64,000 nucleotides of DNA from Kangiella sp. TOML190 (GTDB taxonomy: Bacteria > Pseudomonadota > Gammaproteobacteria > Enterobacterales > Kangiellaceae). Positions 54,306 to 64,000 of this stretch are shown piece after piece. Numbering within the stretch: the stretch's first letter is position 1; each line of letters starts with the position of its first letter. A program made the position numbers and the translations under genes. The stretch is from assembly GCF_023706045.1 (NCBI RefSeq), contig NZ_BQYL01000001.1, positions 868,001 through 932,000 of the forward strand, in the 5' to 3' direction. Under the pieces are notes generated by a model. The model was not told where the DNA came from. It made no database searches and was given only the letters and a program-made list of their open reading frames with translations.

Positions 54306-54932
54306 ATGAAAAAAGTAGCTGTTTTAGCTCTATTATTCGGCTCAAGTTTAGCCATTTCGAGTTCTGTGCAAGCTGGCGATGCAACTGCTGGTGCACAAAA
54401 AGCCGTCCAATGTGCCGCGTGCCATGGTCAAGACGGTAACAGTATCGATCCACAATGGCCAAAACTGGCGGGTCAAAATGAAAAATATTTGCTTAAGCAA
54501 ATTGAGGATTTCCGTTTGGGTGCGCAAGAAGCGGGCAAAGGCCGCGCTGGTTTGCAAATGGCCGGTTTATGGGGTGGTGTGAGTGAAGAAGACGCTGAAA
54601 ATATTGCAGCTTTCTTTTCGGCACAACAAACCCAGTTAGGTGCGGTAAAGGCAGATTTCGTGGAACTGGGTAAGAAAATCTATTTCCAAGGTGATGCTGA
54701 GCGTGGCGTGCCAGCTTGTAGTGCCTGCCACGGAGCGACCGGAAAAGGCCTAAATGCGGCTGGTTACCCGAGCGTTTCTGGTCAGTATCCGACTTATACC
54801 ATCAAGCAGTTGAAGGCCTTTTCTTCGGCTGAGCGTAATAATGATGACAATGGCGTAATGCGCGATATTGCGGTTCGTATGTCCGATGCACAAATTGAAG
54901 CGGTGGCAAACTTTATGTTGGGTTTACACTAA
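54306..54932 (+). CDS. Dihaem cytochrome c4
   Basis: A 208-aa periplasmic electron carrier, likely passing electrons to a terminal oxidase. Signal peptide at about residues 1-24. There are two c-type haem sites, CAACH near residue 36 and CSACH near residue 139, each with a downstream Met-containing region (AGLQMAGLW and IAVRMSDAQ). Two homologous domains of about 90 residues are characteristic of cytochrome c4. I choose the ATG at 54306 over the GTG at 54303. Its neighbours engB and polA match the gammaproteobacterial arrangement. Confidence 0.93.
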   Translation: MKKVAVLALLFGSSLAISSSVQAGDATAGAQKAVQCAACHGQDGNSIDPQWPKLAGQNEKYLLKQIEDFRLGAQEAGKGRAGLQMAGLWGGVSEEDAENIAAFFSAQQTQLGAVKADFVELGKKIYFQGDAERGVPACSACHGATGKGLNAAGYPSVSGQYPTYTIKQLKAFSSAERNNDDNGVMRDIAVRMSDAQIEAVANFMLGLH

Positions 54933-54953
54933 GCTTTAACTCAGTTTGAAAAG

Positions 54954-54984
54954 AAAAAGGTAACCATTGGGTTACCTTTTTTTT
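54954..54984 (+). terminator. Terminator after cytochrome c4
   Basis: AAAAAGGTAACC pairs with GGTTACCTTTTT around a 4-nt loop, followed by a run of T. It ends about 50 bp beyond the cytochrome stop codon. The A-run on the other side makes it possibly bidirectional. Confidence 0.88.
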
Positions 54985-55043
54985 GGGCTGAATTTTAGGG
55001 CTGCTGTTATGGGGCAACTGTATAAAACGTGTTGAATTTTAAG

Positions 55044-55775
55044 TTAGATCAAATGATCCGATAGCGGTTTTTCACTGTTATGATGACTGGCGTTATACAG
55101 CGCCGCCAAGGTCGAAGACTTAAATTCCCGGCGGTATAAGACAGCAACTACGAACAGGGTGCAACCAATAAAAAACCAAGCATTGATAAACCAACATAAA
55201 GCGGCAATGGCGAAACTGTAGCAACGTAAGCCATAATTAAAAGAGTTGGTCGCTCGGGTTAGTAGCCAGTTACAATGTTTGGTAAAGAGGGCTTTATCCT
55301 TTGCTGCTGCATTTGCTTCGGGCGCGGCTCCAAATAATACGATAGAAAAGTTGTATTGGCGCATTGCCCAGGTAAATTTAAAGAAAGCATAAGAAAAACT
55401 AACCACCAATAACAGTACTTTGAGTTCCCAAGAAGCTTTAGATTCTACTTCTATCCAAGGTAGGGCGGATAATAGCTGAATGGCTTTGTCGGAAGAGCCC
55501 AATACCGTGAGTAATCCTGCGATAATAAAGATAGTGGTGGAGGCGAAAAAAGTCACATTGCGTTGCAAAATACCTAAACTGGTAATGTCTGAGATCCGTA
55601 CTTCCCGTTCGATCATTTGTTCAATCCATTCGATGCGACTGGCAGCTAATTGGTTGGCGATAGTGGGGCGCGATTTTTGTAGCGATTTAGAAACTAGGGT
55701 ATAGCCAACCCAAAAAATAATAAATAGCGACAAGGCAATCCAATCAAGGGGCGCTAGAAATGATAAGCTCTGCAT
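55044..55775 (-). CDS. DUF599 family membrane protein
   Basis: A 243-aa inner-membrane protein with four or five hydrophobic segments (about residues 9-26, 72-94, 111-135, 180-215). The start LDWIALSLFIIFWVGYTLV, the charged RIEWIEQMIEREVRISDITSLGILQRNVTFFASTTIFI segment and RCYSFAIAALCWFIN match DUF599. Function unknown. It converges on cytochrome c4. Confidence 0.9.
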   Translation of the reverse strand: MQSLSFLAPLDWIALSLFIIFWVGYTLVSKSLQKSRPTIANQLAASRIEWIEQMIEREVRISDITSLGILQRNVTFFASTTIFIIAGLLTVLGSSDKAIQLLSALPWIEVESKASWELKVLLLVVSFSYAFFKFTWAMRQYNFSIVLFGAAPEANAAAKDKALFTKHCNWLLTRATNSFNYGLRCYSFAIAALCWFINAWFFIGCTLFVVAVLYRREFKSSTLAALYNASHHNSEKPLSDHLI

Positions 55776-56009
55776 ACTTCAAGTTGTTACTCACGGTCAT
55801 TACTGAACGTTGCCACGACACTCTGGAAGATGCAACCACTATGTAAAAAATAAAGCTAACCAACTGATTAATAATAAAATTACAGCGATATTTTTTTTGC
55901 TTTTTGCTTCAAATTGGCTGAAACTGTGATTAACTCTGACACTAATCAAGAAAAATTTGCACAAGGCCTTGTCGATTTGTTATTTGGAGACAGAATAATC
56001 CGTAACTTG

Positions 56010-59000
56010 ATGCTCAAAGCTGTGTTTTTGGCTTGGCTGTTGGGTTGCTGTGGCGAATTGGCGGCGAATACCTTAGAGCCGGATTCGGCTGAATTGGATG
56101 ATCAACTGAGTAACAGCATCACGACTAGCCTAGCCGAAGACCGTTTAGGGTTTTTGTGGATAGGTACTCGCGATGGTTTGAATCGCTATGACGGTTATAA
56201 GGTTGAGATTTTCCATAGCCGCACCAGTAATTTGAGTCACGATGACATTAGTGCTTTGGTGGTGGATGCGCAAGATAATCTGTGGGTCGGTACCCGAGAC
56301 GGTCTGAATCTATTCCAACAACAAACCGGCAGATTTATTAATTACTTCCATAACCCTGCCGAGCCTTTAACCCTAGCCAGTAATAAAATTTTAAGTTTAG
56401 CCGCCGATGCGCAAGGTGGAGTTTGGGTTGGAACTGCTGGTGGGATTTCCTATTTTCAGTCGGACACTAACAGTTTTAAAAGTTTCCCGATCATTAATCG
56501 TTTTGGTATAAGGCGGCCAGTCGAAGAAGTCAGCTCGTTATACATCGACTCGGAACAAACGGTATGGCTTGGAACTACCGATGGCGCGATTGCCATTTTC
56601 GATCCCAAAAAGCAGCAATTTGATTTGGTCGATTTACCGGATGAATTGGATGCCATTTTACAAATTCTGGAAATTGCTCCTGAGCAATATTACCTCTTAA
56701 CGCAGAAAGAGCTTTATCTGTGGAGTCCGTCGCGTAAGACTTTGCAAGTTCAAGACTTAACCAACTTTGGCATAGATAACCCTTTTGTTAATGTCACCCA
56801 GATCTTAAAAACTCAAGATCAAGGCTTATGGTTAGCAACGCGCAAAAACGGTGTCTATTCGTATCAAGCCGATCAGCACACTAACCACTACCATTACACC
56901 AATCACACTCAAGACCGCCTTGGAGTAAACCGAGTTGAAGCTTTGTTACAAGACCGTACTGGCGTGGTTTGGTTAGGAACGGGCGCATATTTACAGCGGA
57001 TCAATCCTAATCGAGTTAACTTCCAGCACTATTTTGCGCGGCCTAATTTCTCGCAAAACATATCTGCGCAAAACCTAGTAGGCGACTCGACTTTTTCCAT
57101 TCTAATAGATTCGGATAATTGGCTGTGGGTTGGTAGTGAATTTGATGGCATTAGTTTGCTAAAGCCAAAAGGTACGGCTTATGAAATGGATCTTGAAGCG
57201 AGTATTAAAGATTGGGATGGCACTACCATTAATGGAATTTTAGAAGGATCTGCTGGCAAACTTTGGATCATTGCATCGCAAAAACTATGGCAATACGACA
57301 AATTAACCAACAACTTAGAACCTTTAAATCACTTCGATTTTAAAGGTGCGACTTTATTTTCGGGAGCCTATCACCATGGTGGTTTATGGTTAGCTACCTC
57401 AAAAGGGCTCTGGGAAATTAATAATGATGGCAAGATTACTCAGCACCTGATTGAGCAAAAAAATTACAGCCACAAAAACATTATTTATGGCTTGATGTTT
57501 GATCAATCCAAGAAGTTCCTTTGGTTGGCTACTGAGCAGGGTTTGCTGCGGTTTTATCCTGACGATAAGCGTACCGAAGGAGCGAGCCAGTATCTCGAAA
57601 ATTCTCCATCGGCTTTAAACAGCCCAGTGTTTGATATTCATCAAGATATTCATGGTCGTCTTTGGGTGGCAACTTATGGTAGCGGGCTACTACGTTTGGA
57701 TCTGACCATACAAAGCTATGAGCAAATTCACAGTGACAATTCCAATTTAAACGATGTTATCTATTCGGTGGTGGCAGATGAGAACCATTTTATGTGGTTG
57801 GCAACGGCCCGCGGTTTGTATCGATTGGATCCAAATAGTTTGAGCTTATCCCACTTTACCTTAGATCAAGGGCAGCCTATTTATGATTTTAATTTAGGCG
57901 CTAAAGCAGTCGATAAGAAAGGGCGGATTTATTTGGGCGGTATTAATGGACTGATTAGTTTTGATCCGAAAAGCTATTTTGAAGATAAAACGCAGGCTAT
58001 TCCGGTTATCACACAGGTCTTGGTGAATAATAATCCTGCTCGAGTTGGATCGGATGAAACGGCCCATTCTAAATTGCCAGTGAATCGAACGGATCTGTTA
58101 ACGCTGTTCTCACAAGATAATTCGGTGACCTTCGAATTTTCGGGAATGCACTTTGCTAACCCTAAAGCTAATCGTTTTCGGTATATGTTAGAAGGTTATG
58201 ATCAGGATTGGATTGAAGTTGGAGCTTCCAATCGTAGCGCGGTCTATGCCAAACTTGAGCCCAATCAATATCGTTTTCGCCTAATGGCTTCTAACAAAGA
58301 TGGTCTATGGAGCCCTATGACCAAAGATTTGGTGGTAGAGGTTTTACCTTCGCCCTATTTATCGGGCTGGGCAATCTTAGCTTATACTCTAGCGCTACTG
58401 ATGTTTGTAGGCACCTTTGGCTATATTATGCGAGCGCGTTTCAAGGAACGCCGCGAAGCCCAGTCTAAATTGCAAGAGAGTGAAGAGCGCCTCAAATTAT
58501 CCTTATGGGGTAGCGGTGATGAGCTGTGGGATTGGGATATGCAAACGGGAGCGCTGCATTTATCCAACGAGTGGGAGCAAGACTTTCCACGCGACGGTAT
58601 TCGCAGCGGCTATTCCGATGCTAACTCCAATATTCATCCGAACGATCTGTCATACGTTAAACAAGCATTAAATGCGCATATCAATGGTAAATCACAGCAC
58701 TTTGAAAGCACTTATCGCATCAGTGACGATAACGGTGGTTGGATTTGGGTTCTGGATCAAGGCAAAACCGTGGAGTTTGATCGCACACGACCAATCCGTA
58801 TGGCAGGAACCATAAAAAATATTACCGATCTTAAAGATGCTGAGCAGCAATTAAACGTGATCGTAAAATCGTTCGAGAATATTTCTGATGCGGTTTGGAT
58901 TTTAGACGATAACTTGACCTATATTGTGGTCAATAAGGCTTTTGAGTCGATTACCGGTTATGTCGCGGAAGAAGTTATTGGGGCGCCAATGCATGAAAAT

Positions 59001-60563
59001 GCGATCCACGGAATGACCGATGATTTTTATCAACAAATCATGCAAACCTTAGCGGCCAAAGGTAGCTGGCAGGGCGAATTAGAAGCCGTAAAAAGTAATG
59101 GGGATATCTACCCCATTGAAATCAACGTCGATGCTATTCGTGATAACGATGGCACCATTACCAATTACGTGGGTGTCTTTTCGGACATTACTTATCGCAA
59201 AAAAGCCGAGCATGAATTACGACGCCTAGCCACGACCGATCAGCTAACCAACTTGCCTAATCGCAGCACCTTTAGAAAAGAAGTGGAGTATTGTTTACGG
59301 CATTCTGACAACCATGCTCAACACGCCTTGTTGTTTATCGATTTGGATAATTTTAAGCGAATTAACGACTCGCTTGGGCATGGAGTTGGGGATGAATTGC
59401 TCATTGCGGTGGCGGAGGCGTTGCAAGAAATTTTGGATGGCAATAAAGGTTTGGTCGCGCGATTAGGTGGTGATGAATTTATCGTTTTCTTACAAGATGT
59501 TGATGCTTGGAATCATCCGGCTAAAATTGCTCAGGAAATTTTAGATCGCTTCGGGCAGACTCTAAAATTATCCAATAATGAAATTTTGGTATCGCCGAGT
59601 ATTGGCATCGTGATGTCGCCGGAGAATGGGCAAACGGCAGAAGAATTGTTACGCAACGCTGATACCGCCATGTATTACGCTAAGAAAAAAGGTAAAAACA
59701 CTTTCCAATTCTACACTCGCCAAATGAATGAGCAGGCTAAGATGCGCCTGACTTTGGAAAACGATTTGCGGCAGGCGATAGAAAAAGATGAGTTTGTGGT
59801 GTTCTACCAGCCCAAAGTAAATTTAGCCACGGGTAAAGTGTCGGGGCTGGAAGCCTTGGTGCGTTGGCGTAGCGAAGAAAGGGGCTTGGTACCGCCGAAT
59901 GAGTTTATTCCGCTGGCAGAAGAGTCAGGGCTGATTATTCCGATCAGTCAACAAGTGATTGAAAAAGCTTGTCTAAAGTTACGGGACTGGAGAGCGCGCG
60001 GGATCTTTGATGGCAAGATGGCGATTAACTTATCGGCCATTCAGTTTTACCATGAGAATCTTTGGGAAACGGTCAAAAATGCATTGCACTTGGCGAAAAT
60101 TGAGGCTGAGGCGATTGAGTTTGAAATTACCGAAGGTATGGTGATGCAGGATCTGTCGCACTCGATCCAGCAAATGAACACCCTAAAAGAGATGGGTGTT
60201 TCCTTAGCACTGGACGATTTTGGAGTTGGCTATTCTTCATTAGGTAACTTAAAAGAGTTTCCTATCGATACCTTGAAAATCGATCGTTCCTTTATATGGG
60301 ATTTGGATGATTCGGCAAGGGATCGCCAATTGGTGGCTTCGATTGTTACCTTGGCGCATAACTTGGGGATTCGCGTGGTCGCTGAAGGGGTAGAAACAGT
60401 GCATCAGGTCGAAGCGCTAAAATCTATGAATTGTGAGGAAATTCAAGGGTTTATCTATAGCCCGCCAGTGCCCGATTTCGAGATAGAGAAGTTACTGACG
60501 GATGCTAATTCCACCTTGGATAAGGCATTAGAAGAAGCTGCCGAAGATCTTTTCGAAGGTTGA
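56010..60563 (+). CDS. Membrane receptor with beta-propeller, PAS, GGDEF and EAL domains
   Basis: A very large c-di-GMP signalling protein. Positions count from the upstream TTG at 55914. A signal peptide lies at about 33-55. Then come repeated Reg_prop blades (WIGTRDGLNRYDGYKVE and similar, about 80-690), a Y_Y_Y domain near 745-805, and one membrane helix at about 820-843. In the cytoplasm follow two PAS domains (about 865-975 and 990-1100), a GGDEF domain with ARLGGDEF near 1184 and an EAL domain with GLEALVRW near 1311. EAL catalytic motifs (EITEGM, DDFGVGYSSL, LKIDRSF, EGVET) are intact. The GGDEF inhibitory RxxD site is absent (GNKG there). I prefer the ATG at 56010, which begins at the signal peptide. 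Net activity may be synthesis or breakdown. Confidence 0.9.
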   Translation: MLKAVFLAWLLGCCGELAANTLEPDSAELDDQLSNSITTSLAEDRLGFLWIGTRDGLNRYDGYKVEIFHSRTSNLSHDDISALVVDAQDNLWVGTRDGLNLFQQQTGRFINYFHNPAEPLTLASNKILSLAADAQGGVWVGTAGGISYFQSDTNSFKSFPIINRFGIRRPVEEVSSLYIDSEQTVWLGTTDGAIAIFDPKKQQFDLVDLPDELDAILQILEIAPEQYYLLTQKELYLWSPSRKTLQVQDLTNFGIDNPFVNVTQILKTQDQGLWLATRKNGVYSYQADQHTNHYHYTNHTQDRLGVNRVEALLQDRTGVVWLGTGAYLQRINPNRVNFQHYFARPNFSQNISAQNLVGDSTFSILIDSDNWLWVGSEFDGISLLKPKGTAYEMDLEASIKDWDGTTINGILEGSAGKLWIIASQKLWQYDKLTNNLEPLNHFDFKGATLFSGAYHHGGLWLATSKGLWEINNDGKITQHLIEQKNYSHKNIIYGLMFDQSKKFLWLATEQGLLRFYPDDKRTEGASQYLENSPSALNSPVFDIHQDIHGRLWVATYGSGLLRLDLTIQSYEQIHSDNSNLNDVIYSVVADENHFMWLATARGLYRLDPNSLSLSHFTLDQGQPIYDFNLGAKAVDKKGRIYLGGINGLISFDPKSYFEDKTQAIPVITQVLVNNNPARVGSDETAHSKLPVNRTDLLTLFSQDNSVTFEFSGMHFANPKANRFRYMLEGYDQDWIEVGASNRSAVYAKLEPNQYRFRLMASNKDGLWSPMTKDLVVEVLPSPYLSGWAILAYTLALLMFVGTFGYIMRARFKERREAQSKLQESEERLKLSLWGSGDELWDWDMQTGALHLSNEWEQDFPRDGIRSGYSDANSNIHPNDLSYVKQALNAHINGKSQHFESTYRISDDNGGWIWVLDQGKTVEFDRTRPIRMAGTIKNITDLKDAEQQLNVIVKSFENISDAVWILDDNLTYIVVNKAFESITGYVAEEVIGAPMHENAIHGMTDDFYQQIMQTLAAKGSWQGELEAVKSNGDIYPIEINVDAIRDNDGTITNYVGVFSDITYRKKAEHELRRLATTDQLTNLPNRSTFRKEVEYCLRHSDNHAQHALLFIDLDNFKRINDSLGHGVGDELLIAVAEALQEILDGNKGLVARLGGDEFIVFLQDVDAWNHPAKIAQEILDRFGQTLKLSNNEILVSPSIGIVMSPENGQTAEELLRNADTAMYYAKKKGKNTFQFYTRQMNEQAKMRLTLENDLRQAIEKDEFVVFYQPKVNLATGKVSGLEALVRWRSEERGLVPPNEFIPLAEESGLIIPISQQVIEKACLKLRDWRARGIFDGKMAINLSAIQFYHENLWETVKNALHLAKIEAEAIEFEITEGMVMQDLSHSIQQMNTLKEMGVSLALDDFGVGYSSLGNLKEFPIDTLKIDRSFIWDLDDSARDRQLVASIVTLAHNLGIRVVAEGVETVHQVEALKSMNCEEIQGFIYSPPVPDFEIEKLLTDANSTLDKALEEAAEDLFEG

Positions 60564-60729
60564 TCCCGTCGCCGATTTTATTCTTGCTGGGCTTGTTTGG
60601 CGATTGGATAAGCCCAACTAGCAATCGAATTATTTAAAATTGCTGCAAATTTAAGCAAATCATTTGCTTGGCTGGTGCGGGTTTGAGACAATATGCGCCT
60701 TAAAAATACCCGACTCAATTGGAGACTTG

Positions 60730-62736
60730 ATGTCAGCATCATCGCCTAGCCGTTTCGAGATGGCCAATGCCATTCGCGCCTTAAGTATGGACGCCGTCCA
60801 AAAAGCTAAATCTGGTCACCCCGGAGCCCCAATGGGCATGGCCGATATCGCCCAAGTGTTATGGAATGATTATTTCAAACACAATCCCTCAAATCCTAAT
60901 TGGGTTAATCGCGATCGGTTTGTGATGTCCAATGGTCATGGCTCCATGATGGTCTATTCGGTGTTGCACCTAACTGGTTATGATGTTTCGATTGACGACA
61001 TTAAAAATTTCCGCCAGATCCATTCCAAAACCCCAGGTCACCCGGAGTACGGTTATACCCCCGGCGTGGAAACTACCACTGGTCCTCTAGGCCAAGGCAT
61101 AGCCAACGCGGTCGGTTTTGCCATTGCCGAAAAAACTTTAGCGGCGCAATTTAACCAACCTGGGCATGAAGTGATTGACCATAATACTTATGTTTTTATG
61201 GGCGATGGTTGCTTGATGGAAGGTATTTCGCACGAAGTTTGTTCTTTAGCCGGCACTTTGGGTTTAGGTAAGTTAATTGTGTTCTGGGATGACAATGGTA
61301 TTTCCATTGATGGCGAAGTCGAAGGTTGGTTCTCTGACGATACGCCGAAGCGTTTCGAGTCTTATGGTTGGCAGGTAATTCCTGGTGTTGATGGACACGA
61401 TCCGGCAGCAGTGAGCCAAGCGATTGCTGCAGCGAAAGCGGATGAAAATCGCCCAACTTTGATTTGCTGCAAAACCATCATTGGTTTTGGTTCGCCGAAC
61501 AAAGAAGGCAAAGAAGATTGCCACGGCGCACCATTAGGCGATGATGAAATTGTTTTAGCCCGTGAAAAACTGGGTTGGACCGCGCCTGCTTTTGATATCC
61601 CTAGCAAGATTGCCGATGCTTGGAATGCGCAAGATACAGGGAAAAAACTGGAAGCAACTTGGAATGAGCAGTTTGCCGCTTATCAAGCCGCGCATCCGGA
61701 ATTAGCAGCTGAACTAAACCGTCGCTTAAACTCTGAATTACCAGCCAATTTCCAATCAGAAGCGCAGCAATACATTGAGAATTTACAAGCCGAGGGCCCA
61801 ACCGTGGCCTCGCGTAAGGCTTCGCAAATGGCGTTGAATGCTTATTCGCCAATGTTGCCAGAAATGATTGGTGGCTCTGCGGATTTAGCCGGCTCTAATT
61901 TAACCATCAGCCAAACTTCAAAAGCGATTGATGCCAAAGACGCTTCGGGTAACTATTTGTATTACGGCGTTCGTGAATTTGGTATGTGCGCCATTATGAA
62001 TGGCATGGCCTTGCATGGCGGTTTAATGCCCTATGGCGGCACCTTCCTGATCTTCATGGAGTATGCACGCAACGCCGTTCGTATGGCGGCTCTGATGAAG
62101 CAGCAAGCAATTTATGTGTTTACTCACGATTCGATCGGCTTGGGCGAAGATGGCCCTACCCACCAACCCATTGAGCAGTTAGCCAACATGCGCTTAACAC
62201 CTAATTGTTCGGTTTGGCGTCCTTGCGATGCGGTAGAAACAGCGGTGGCATGGAAAGCGGCGATTGAGCGTAAAGATGGGCCAACCGCCTTAAGTTTGTC
62301 GCGTCAAAACTTAAAACATCAAGAGCGTGATACAGAGCAACTAGCCAACATCGCGCGCGGCGCTTATGTGATTAAGGATACTGATGGAAACCCTGATGCG
62401 ATTTTGATTGCCACTGGTTCGGAAGTGGAACTGGCAGTTGATGCGGCGGCGCAAATGGCGCAGCAAGGCAAAAAAATCCGAGTGGTTTCGATGCCATCGA
62501 CCGATGTATTTGATGCGCAAGACGCGGAATATAAAGAGTCGGTATTGCCAAGTTCGGTAATTAAACGCCTAGCGATTGAAGCGGGCATTGCCGACTATTG
62601 GTATAAATATGTTGGCTTAAATGGCGCTGTGGTTGGCATGACCAGTTTTGGTGAGTCAGCACCAGCAGGTGATTTATTTAAACACTTTGGTTTTACGGTA
62701 GACAATATCGTTGCCAAAGCGAATGAGCTTTTTTAA
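60730..62736 (+). CDS. tkt: Transketolase
   Basis: Thiamine-diphosphate enzyme of the pentose phosphate pathway. The start at 60730 has GGAG 6 nt upstream and gives 668 aa, close to E. coli TktA; an upstream ATG at 60664 is less likely. Motifs are [19 protein letters not shown] near residue 24, [18 protein letters not shown] near residue 157 (ThDP-binding GDG), and [19 protein letters not shown] near residue 463 (catalytic His and Glu region). It is followed by a GapB-like gene on the same strand, a common arrangement for gluconeogenic and pentose phosphate enzymes. Confidence 0.96.
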   Translation: MSASSPSRFEMANAIRALSMDAVQKAKSGHPGAPMGMADIAQVLWNDYFKHNPSNPNWVNRDRFVMSNGHGSMMVYSVLHLTGYDVSIDDIKNFRQIHSKTPGHPEYGYTPGVETTTGPLGQGIANAVGFAIAEKTLAAQFNQPGHEVIDHNTYVFMGDGCLMEGISHEVCSLAGTLGLGKLIVFWDDNGISIDGEVEGWFSDDTPKRFESYGWQVIPGVDGHDPAAVSQAIAAAKADENRPTLICCKTIIGFGSPNKEGKEDCHGAPLGDDEIVLAREKLGWTAPAFDIPSKIADAWNAQDTGKKLEATWNEQFAAYQAAHPELAAELNRRLNSELPANFQSEAQQYIENLQAEGPTVASRKASQMALNAYSPMLPEMIGGSADLAGSNLTISQTSKAIDAKDASGNYLYYGVREFGMCAIMNGMALHGGLMPYGGTFLIFMEYARNAVRMAALMKQQAIYVFTHDSIGLGEDGPTHQPIEQLANMRLTPNCSVWRPCDAVETAVAWKAAIERKDGPTALSLSRQNLKHQERDTEQLANIARGAYVIKDTDGNPDAILIATGSEVELAVDAAAQMAQQGKKIRVVSMPSTDVFDAQDAEYKESVLPSSVIKRLAIEAGIADYWYKYVGLNGAVVGMTSFGESAPAGDLFKHFGFTVDNIVAKANELF

Positions 62737-62805
62737 AAGCAACCGCTTTTTAGAGCTCGCATAACGAATTTTTTATTTAGAACTGTAGTATTTCGGAGAT
62801 TTAAG

Positions 62806-63807
62806 ATGACAGTTAAAGTAGCAATTAATGGTTATGGTCGTATTGGCCGCACAGCACTTCGCGCAATTTATGAGCATGGCTATCGTGATCGCATTCAAGT
62901 GGTTGCGATTAACTCTTCGCACCCAGCGGAAACTACCGTTCACTTAACCAAATACGATACTACTCATGGCCGCTTTAATGCTGATGTTGCTACTGATGGC
63001 GAGCACATGATTGTGAATGGCGATAAGATCAAATTGTACGCTGAGCGTAATCCTGAGTTAATCCCTTGGGGTGATCAAGATGTAGACGTGGTATTCGAAT
63101 GTACTGGTGTCTTCAAAGATCAAGCGGGCGCTTCAAAGCACTTTAAAGGTGGTGCGAAAAAGGTATTGATTTCAGCGCCAGGCGCAGCAGACGTTGACGC
63201 CACGGTCGTATTCGGCGTGAATGATGACATTTTAAAACCAGAACACCGCGTAGTCTCGAACGCTTCTTGCACCACAAACTGTTTAGCGCCTTTAGCCAAA
63301 GTATTAAACGATACAGTTGGTATCAAGTCAGGTTTAGTAAATACCATTCATGCTTACACTAATGATCAAAAATTAATTGATAATCAGCACAAAGATTTGC
63401 GTCGTGCGCGTGCAGCGGCACAAAGTATTATCCCAACTAAGACAGGTGCTGCTAAAGCAGTTGGTTTAGTGCTCCCGGAACTAAATGGTGTGATGGATGG
63501 TTTCGCAATGCGTGTTCCAACCATTAACGTATCTTGTGTGGATTTAACCTTTGAAGCAGGTCGCGATACTTCTGCTGAAGAAATTAATGAGATTGTTAAA
63601 AAAGCAGCAGACGAGCACGTGCTTTGTTATAACGATGAGCCGTTGGTTTCAATCGACTTTAACCATAGCCCAGCATCATCAACATTTGACGCAGGTCAAA
63701 CTCGTGTAATGAATGGTAACTTGGTGAAAGTGGTGACCTGGTACGATAACGAGTGGGGTTTCTCGAACCGAATGCTCGACGTTGCCATCAAGATGATGTC
63801 TGTTTAG
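62806..63807 (+). CDS. gap: Type I glyceraldehyde-3-phosphate dehydrogenase, GapB-like
   Basis: A 333-aa dehydrogenase with the Rossmann start [17 protein letters not shown], the catalytic SNASCTTNC (Cys near residue 154) and the [12 protein letters not shown] end. It is not erythrose-4-phosphate dehydrogenase: [12 protein letters not shown] and [17 protein letters not shown] are GAPDH-type. The coenzyme region reads [22 protein letters not shown]; it lacks the Asp that sets NAD preference and closely resembles Bacillus subtilis GapB (AINASYSAET...), an NADP-preferring gluconeogenic enzyme. So NADP use is likely, by inference. AT-rich spacing of 69 bp separates it from tkt. Confidence 0.93.
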   Translation: MTVKVAINGYGRIGRTALRAIYEHGYRDRIQVVAINSSHPAETTVHLTKYDTTHGRFNADVATDGEHMIVNGDKIKLYAERNPELIPWGDQDVDVVFECTGVFKDQAGASKHFKGGAKKVLISAPGAADVDATVVFGVNDDILKPEHRVVSNASCTTNCLAPLAKVLNDTVGIKSGLVNTIHAYTNDQKLIDNQHKDLRRARAAAQSIIPTKTGAAKAVGLVLPELNGVMDGFAMRVPTINVSCVDLTFEAGRDTSAEEINEIVKKAADEHVLCYNDEPLVSIDFNHSPASSTFDAGQTRVMNGNLVKVVTWYDNEWGFSNRMLDVAIKMMSV

Positions 63808-63833
63808 TGGTCTTTTTTGACTTATGCTTTGTT

Positions 63834-63895
63834 GCGATTAGTTTTCTGTTTGCTAGTGTACTGATGTACACGACGCTGCTCATAAAATTAATCGC
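63834..63895. repeat. Long imperfect inverted repeat after gap
   Basis: GCGATTAGTTTT at 63834-63845 and AAAATTAATCGC at 63884-63895 are inverted copies with one G-U position. An inner pair, GTGTAC (63856-63861) and GTACAC (63866-63871), is exact. The layout is that of a small palindromic repeat element or structured 3' end. From 63986 the bases CGTCATTGCGAGAAG look like the start of another dispersed repeat, cut by the window edge. Confidence 0.5.
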
Positions 63896-64000
63896 GCCTT
63901 GCCTAAGTGCAAAAAATCCCTACTAAACATAGTGCAAATTAAAAGGCTTTTTTCGGAAAGTCTTTTGCGTTTTAAAATATGGCTTCGTCATTGCGAGAAG

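Noticed and set aside
62806-63807. Erythrose-4-phosphate dehydrogenase (epd)
   Set aside because: The active-site surroundings and phosphate-site segments are GAPDH-type, despite the pentose-phosphate neighbour.

Overview
The window is a 64 kb piece of a chromosome from a moderately AT-rich gammaproteobacterium. The gene content and order point to a free-living marine type close to Kangiella and relatives; this is inferred from gene neighbourhoods, not from a search. Conserved gammaproteobacterial blocks are plain: rsmD / ftsY-ftsE-ftsX ... rpoH; fre-ubiD; rho ... trxA / rhlB; tsaC-hemF-hemB; polA - small RNA slot - engB; and tkt-gap. I see no tRNA, rRNA, CRISPR array, prophage or insertion sequence.

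Region by region. 1-8.1 kb: a partial glutathione reductase, the heptose enzyme hldE, a HIT-cytidylyltransferase fusion divergent from a CDP-glycerol glycerophosphotransferase-like gene (probably surface glycan decoration), oligopeptidase A and an FGGY kinase. 8.3-12.2 kb: an RND exporter / LolA-like protein / TetR operon. 12.4-16.1 kb: an FMN reductase and DUF1415, with a truncated DUF1415 copy and a beta-lactamase-fold hydrolase plus GlxA-type regulator lying between. 16.1-24 kb: RDD protein, uracil-DNA glycosylase, an L,D-transpeptidase/M15 peptidase pair, an XRE regulator with membrane partner, RNA modification enzymes, an orphan AT-rich gene and a parvulin. 24-32.6 kb: rsmD/ftsY/ftsE/ftsX and rpoH, with a reverse-strand block inserted (ECF sigma factor and YCII protein; an ilv attenuator, IlvM-like protein and ilvE; DUF1304). 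32.6-46.6 kb: small membrane protein, solute-binding lipoprotein, fre/ubiD, S41-like protein, rho, a TPR protein, trxA, rhlB, YceI, small lipoprotein, thioesterase, hydrolase and DUF4197. 46.6-64 kb: haem genes, tsaC, polA, a candidate small RNA, engB, cytochrome c4, a very large GGDEF-EAL receptor, tkt and a GapB-like dehydrogenase.

The regulatory DNA is the most informative part. Two perfect CIRCE operators stand in tandem in front of rpoH, which would put the heat-shock sigma factor under the HrcA repressor. A complete ilv leader peptide and four-segment attenuator sits in front of an IlvM-like/IlvE pair with no ilvG. Between polA and engB (the Spot 42 / ErsA position) lies an RNA-like unit of about 110 nt with C-rich loops. 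Upstream of an XRE regulator there is a 14-bp-arm inverted repeat.

Two genes are split by one-base shifts in homopolymers. ftsE breaks exactly at a dnaX-type A AAA AAG heptamer, where a -1 slip would restore the family sequence. The DUF4197 lipoprotein breaks inside its signal peptide. Both fit one missing base in a run, so sequencing error must be excluded before any recoding is claimed.
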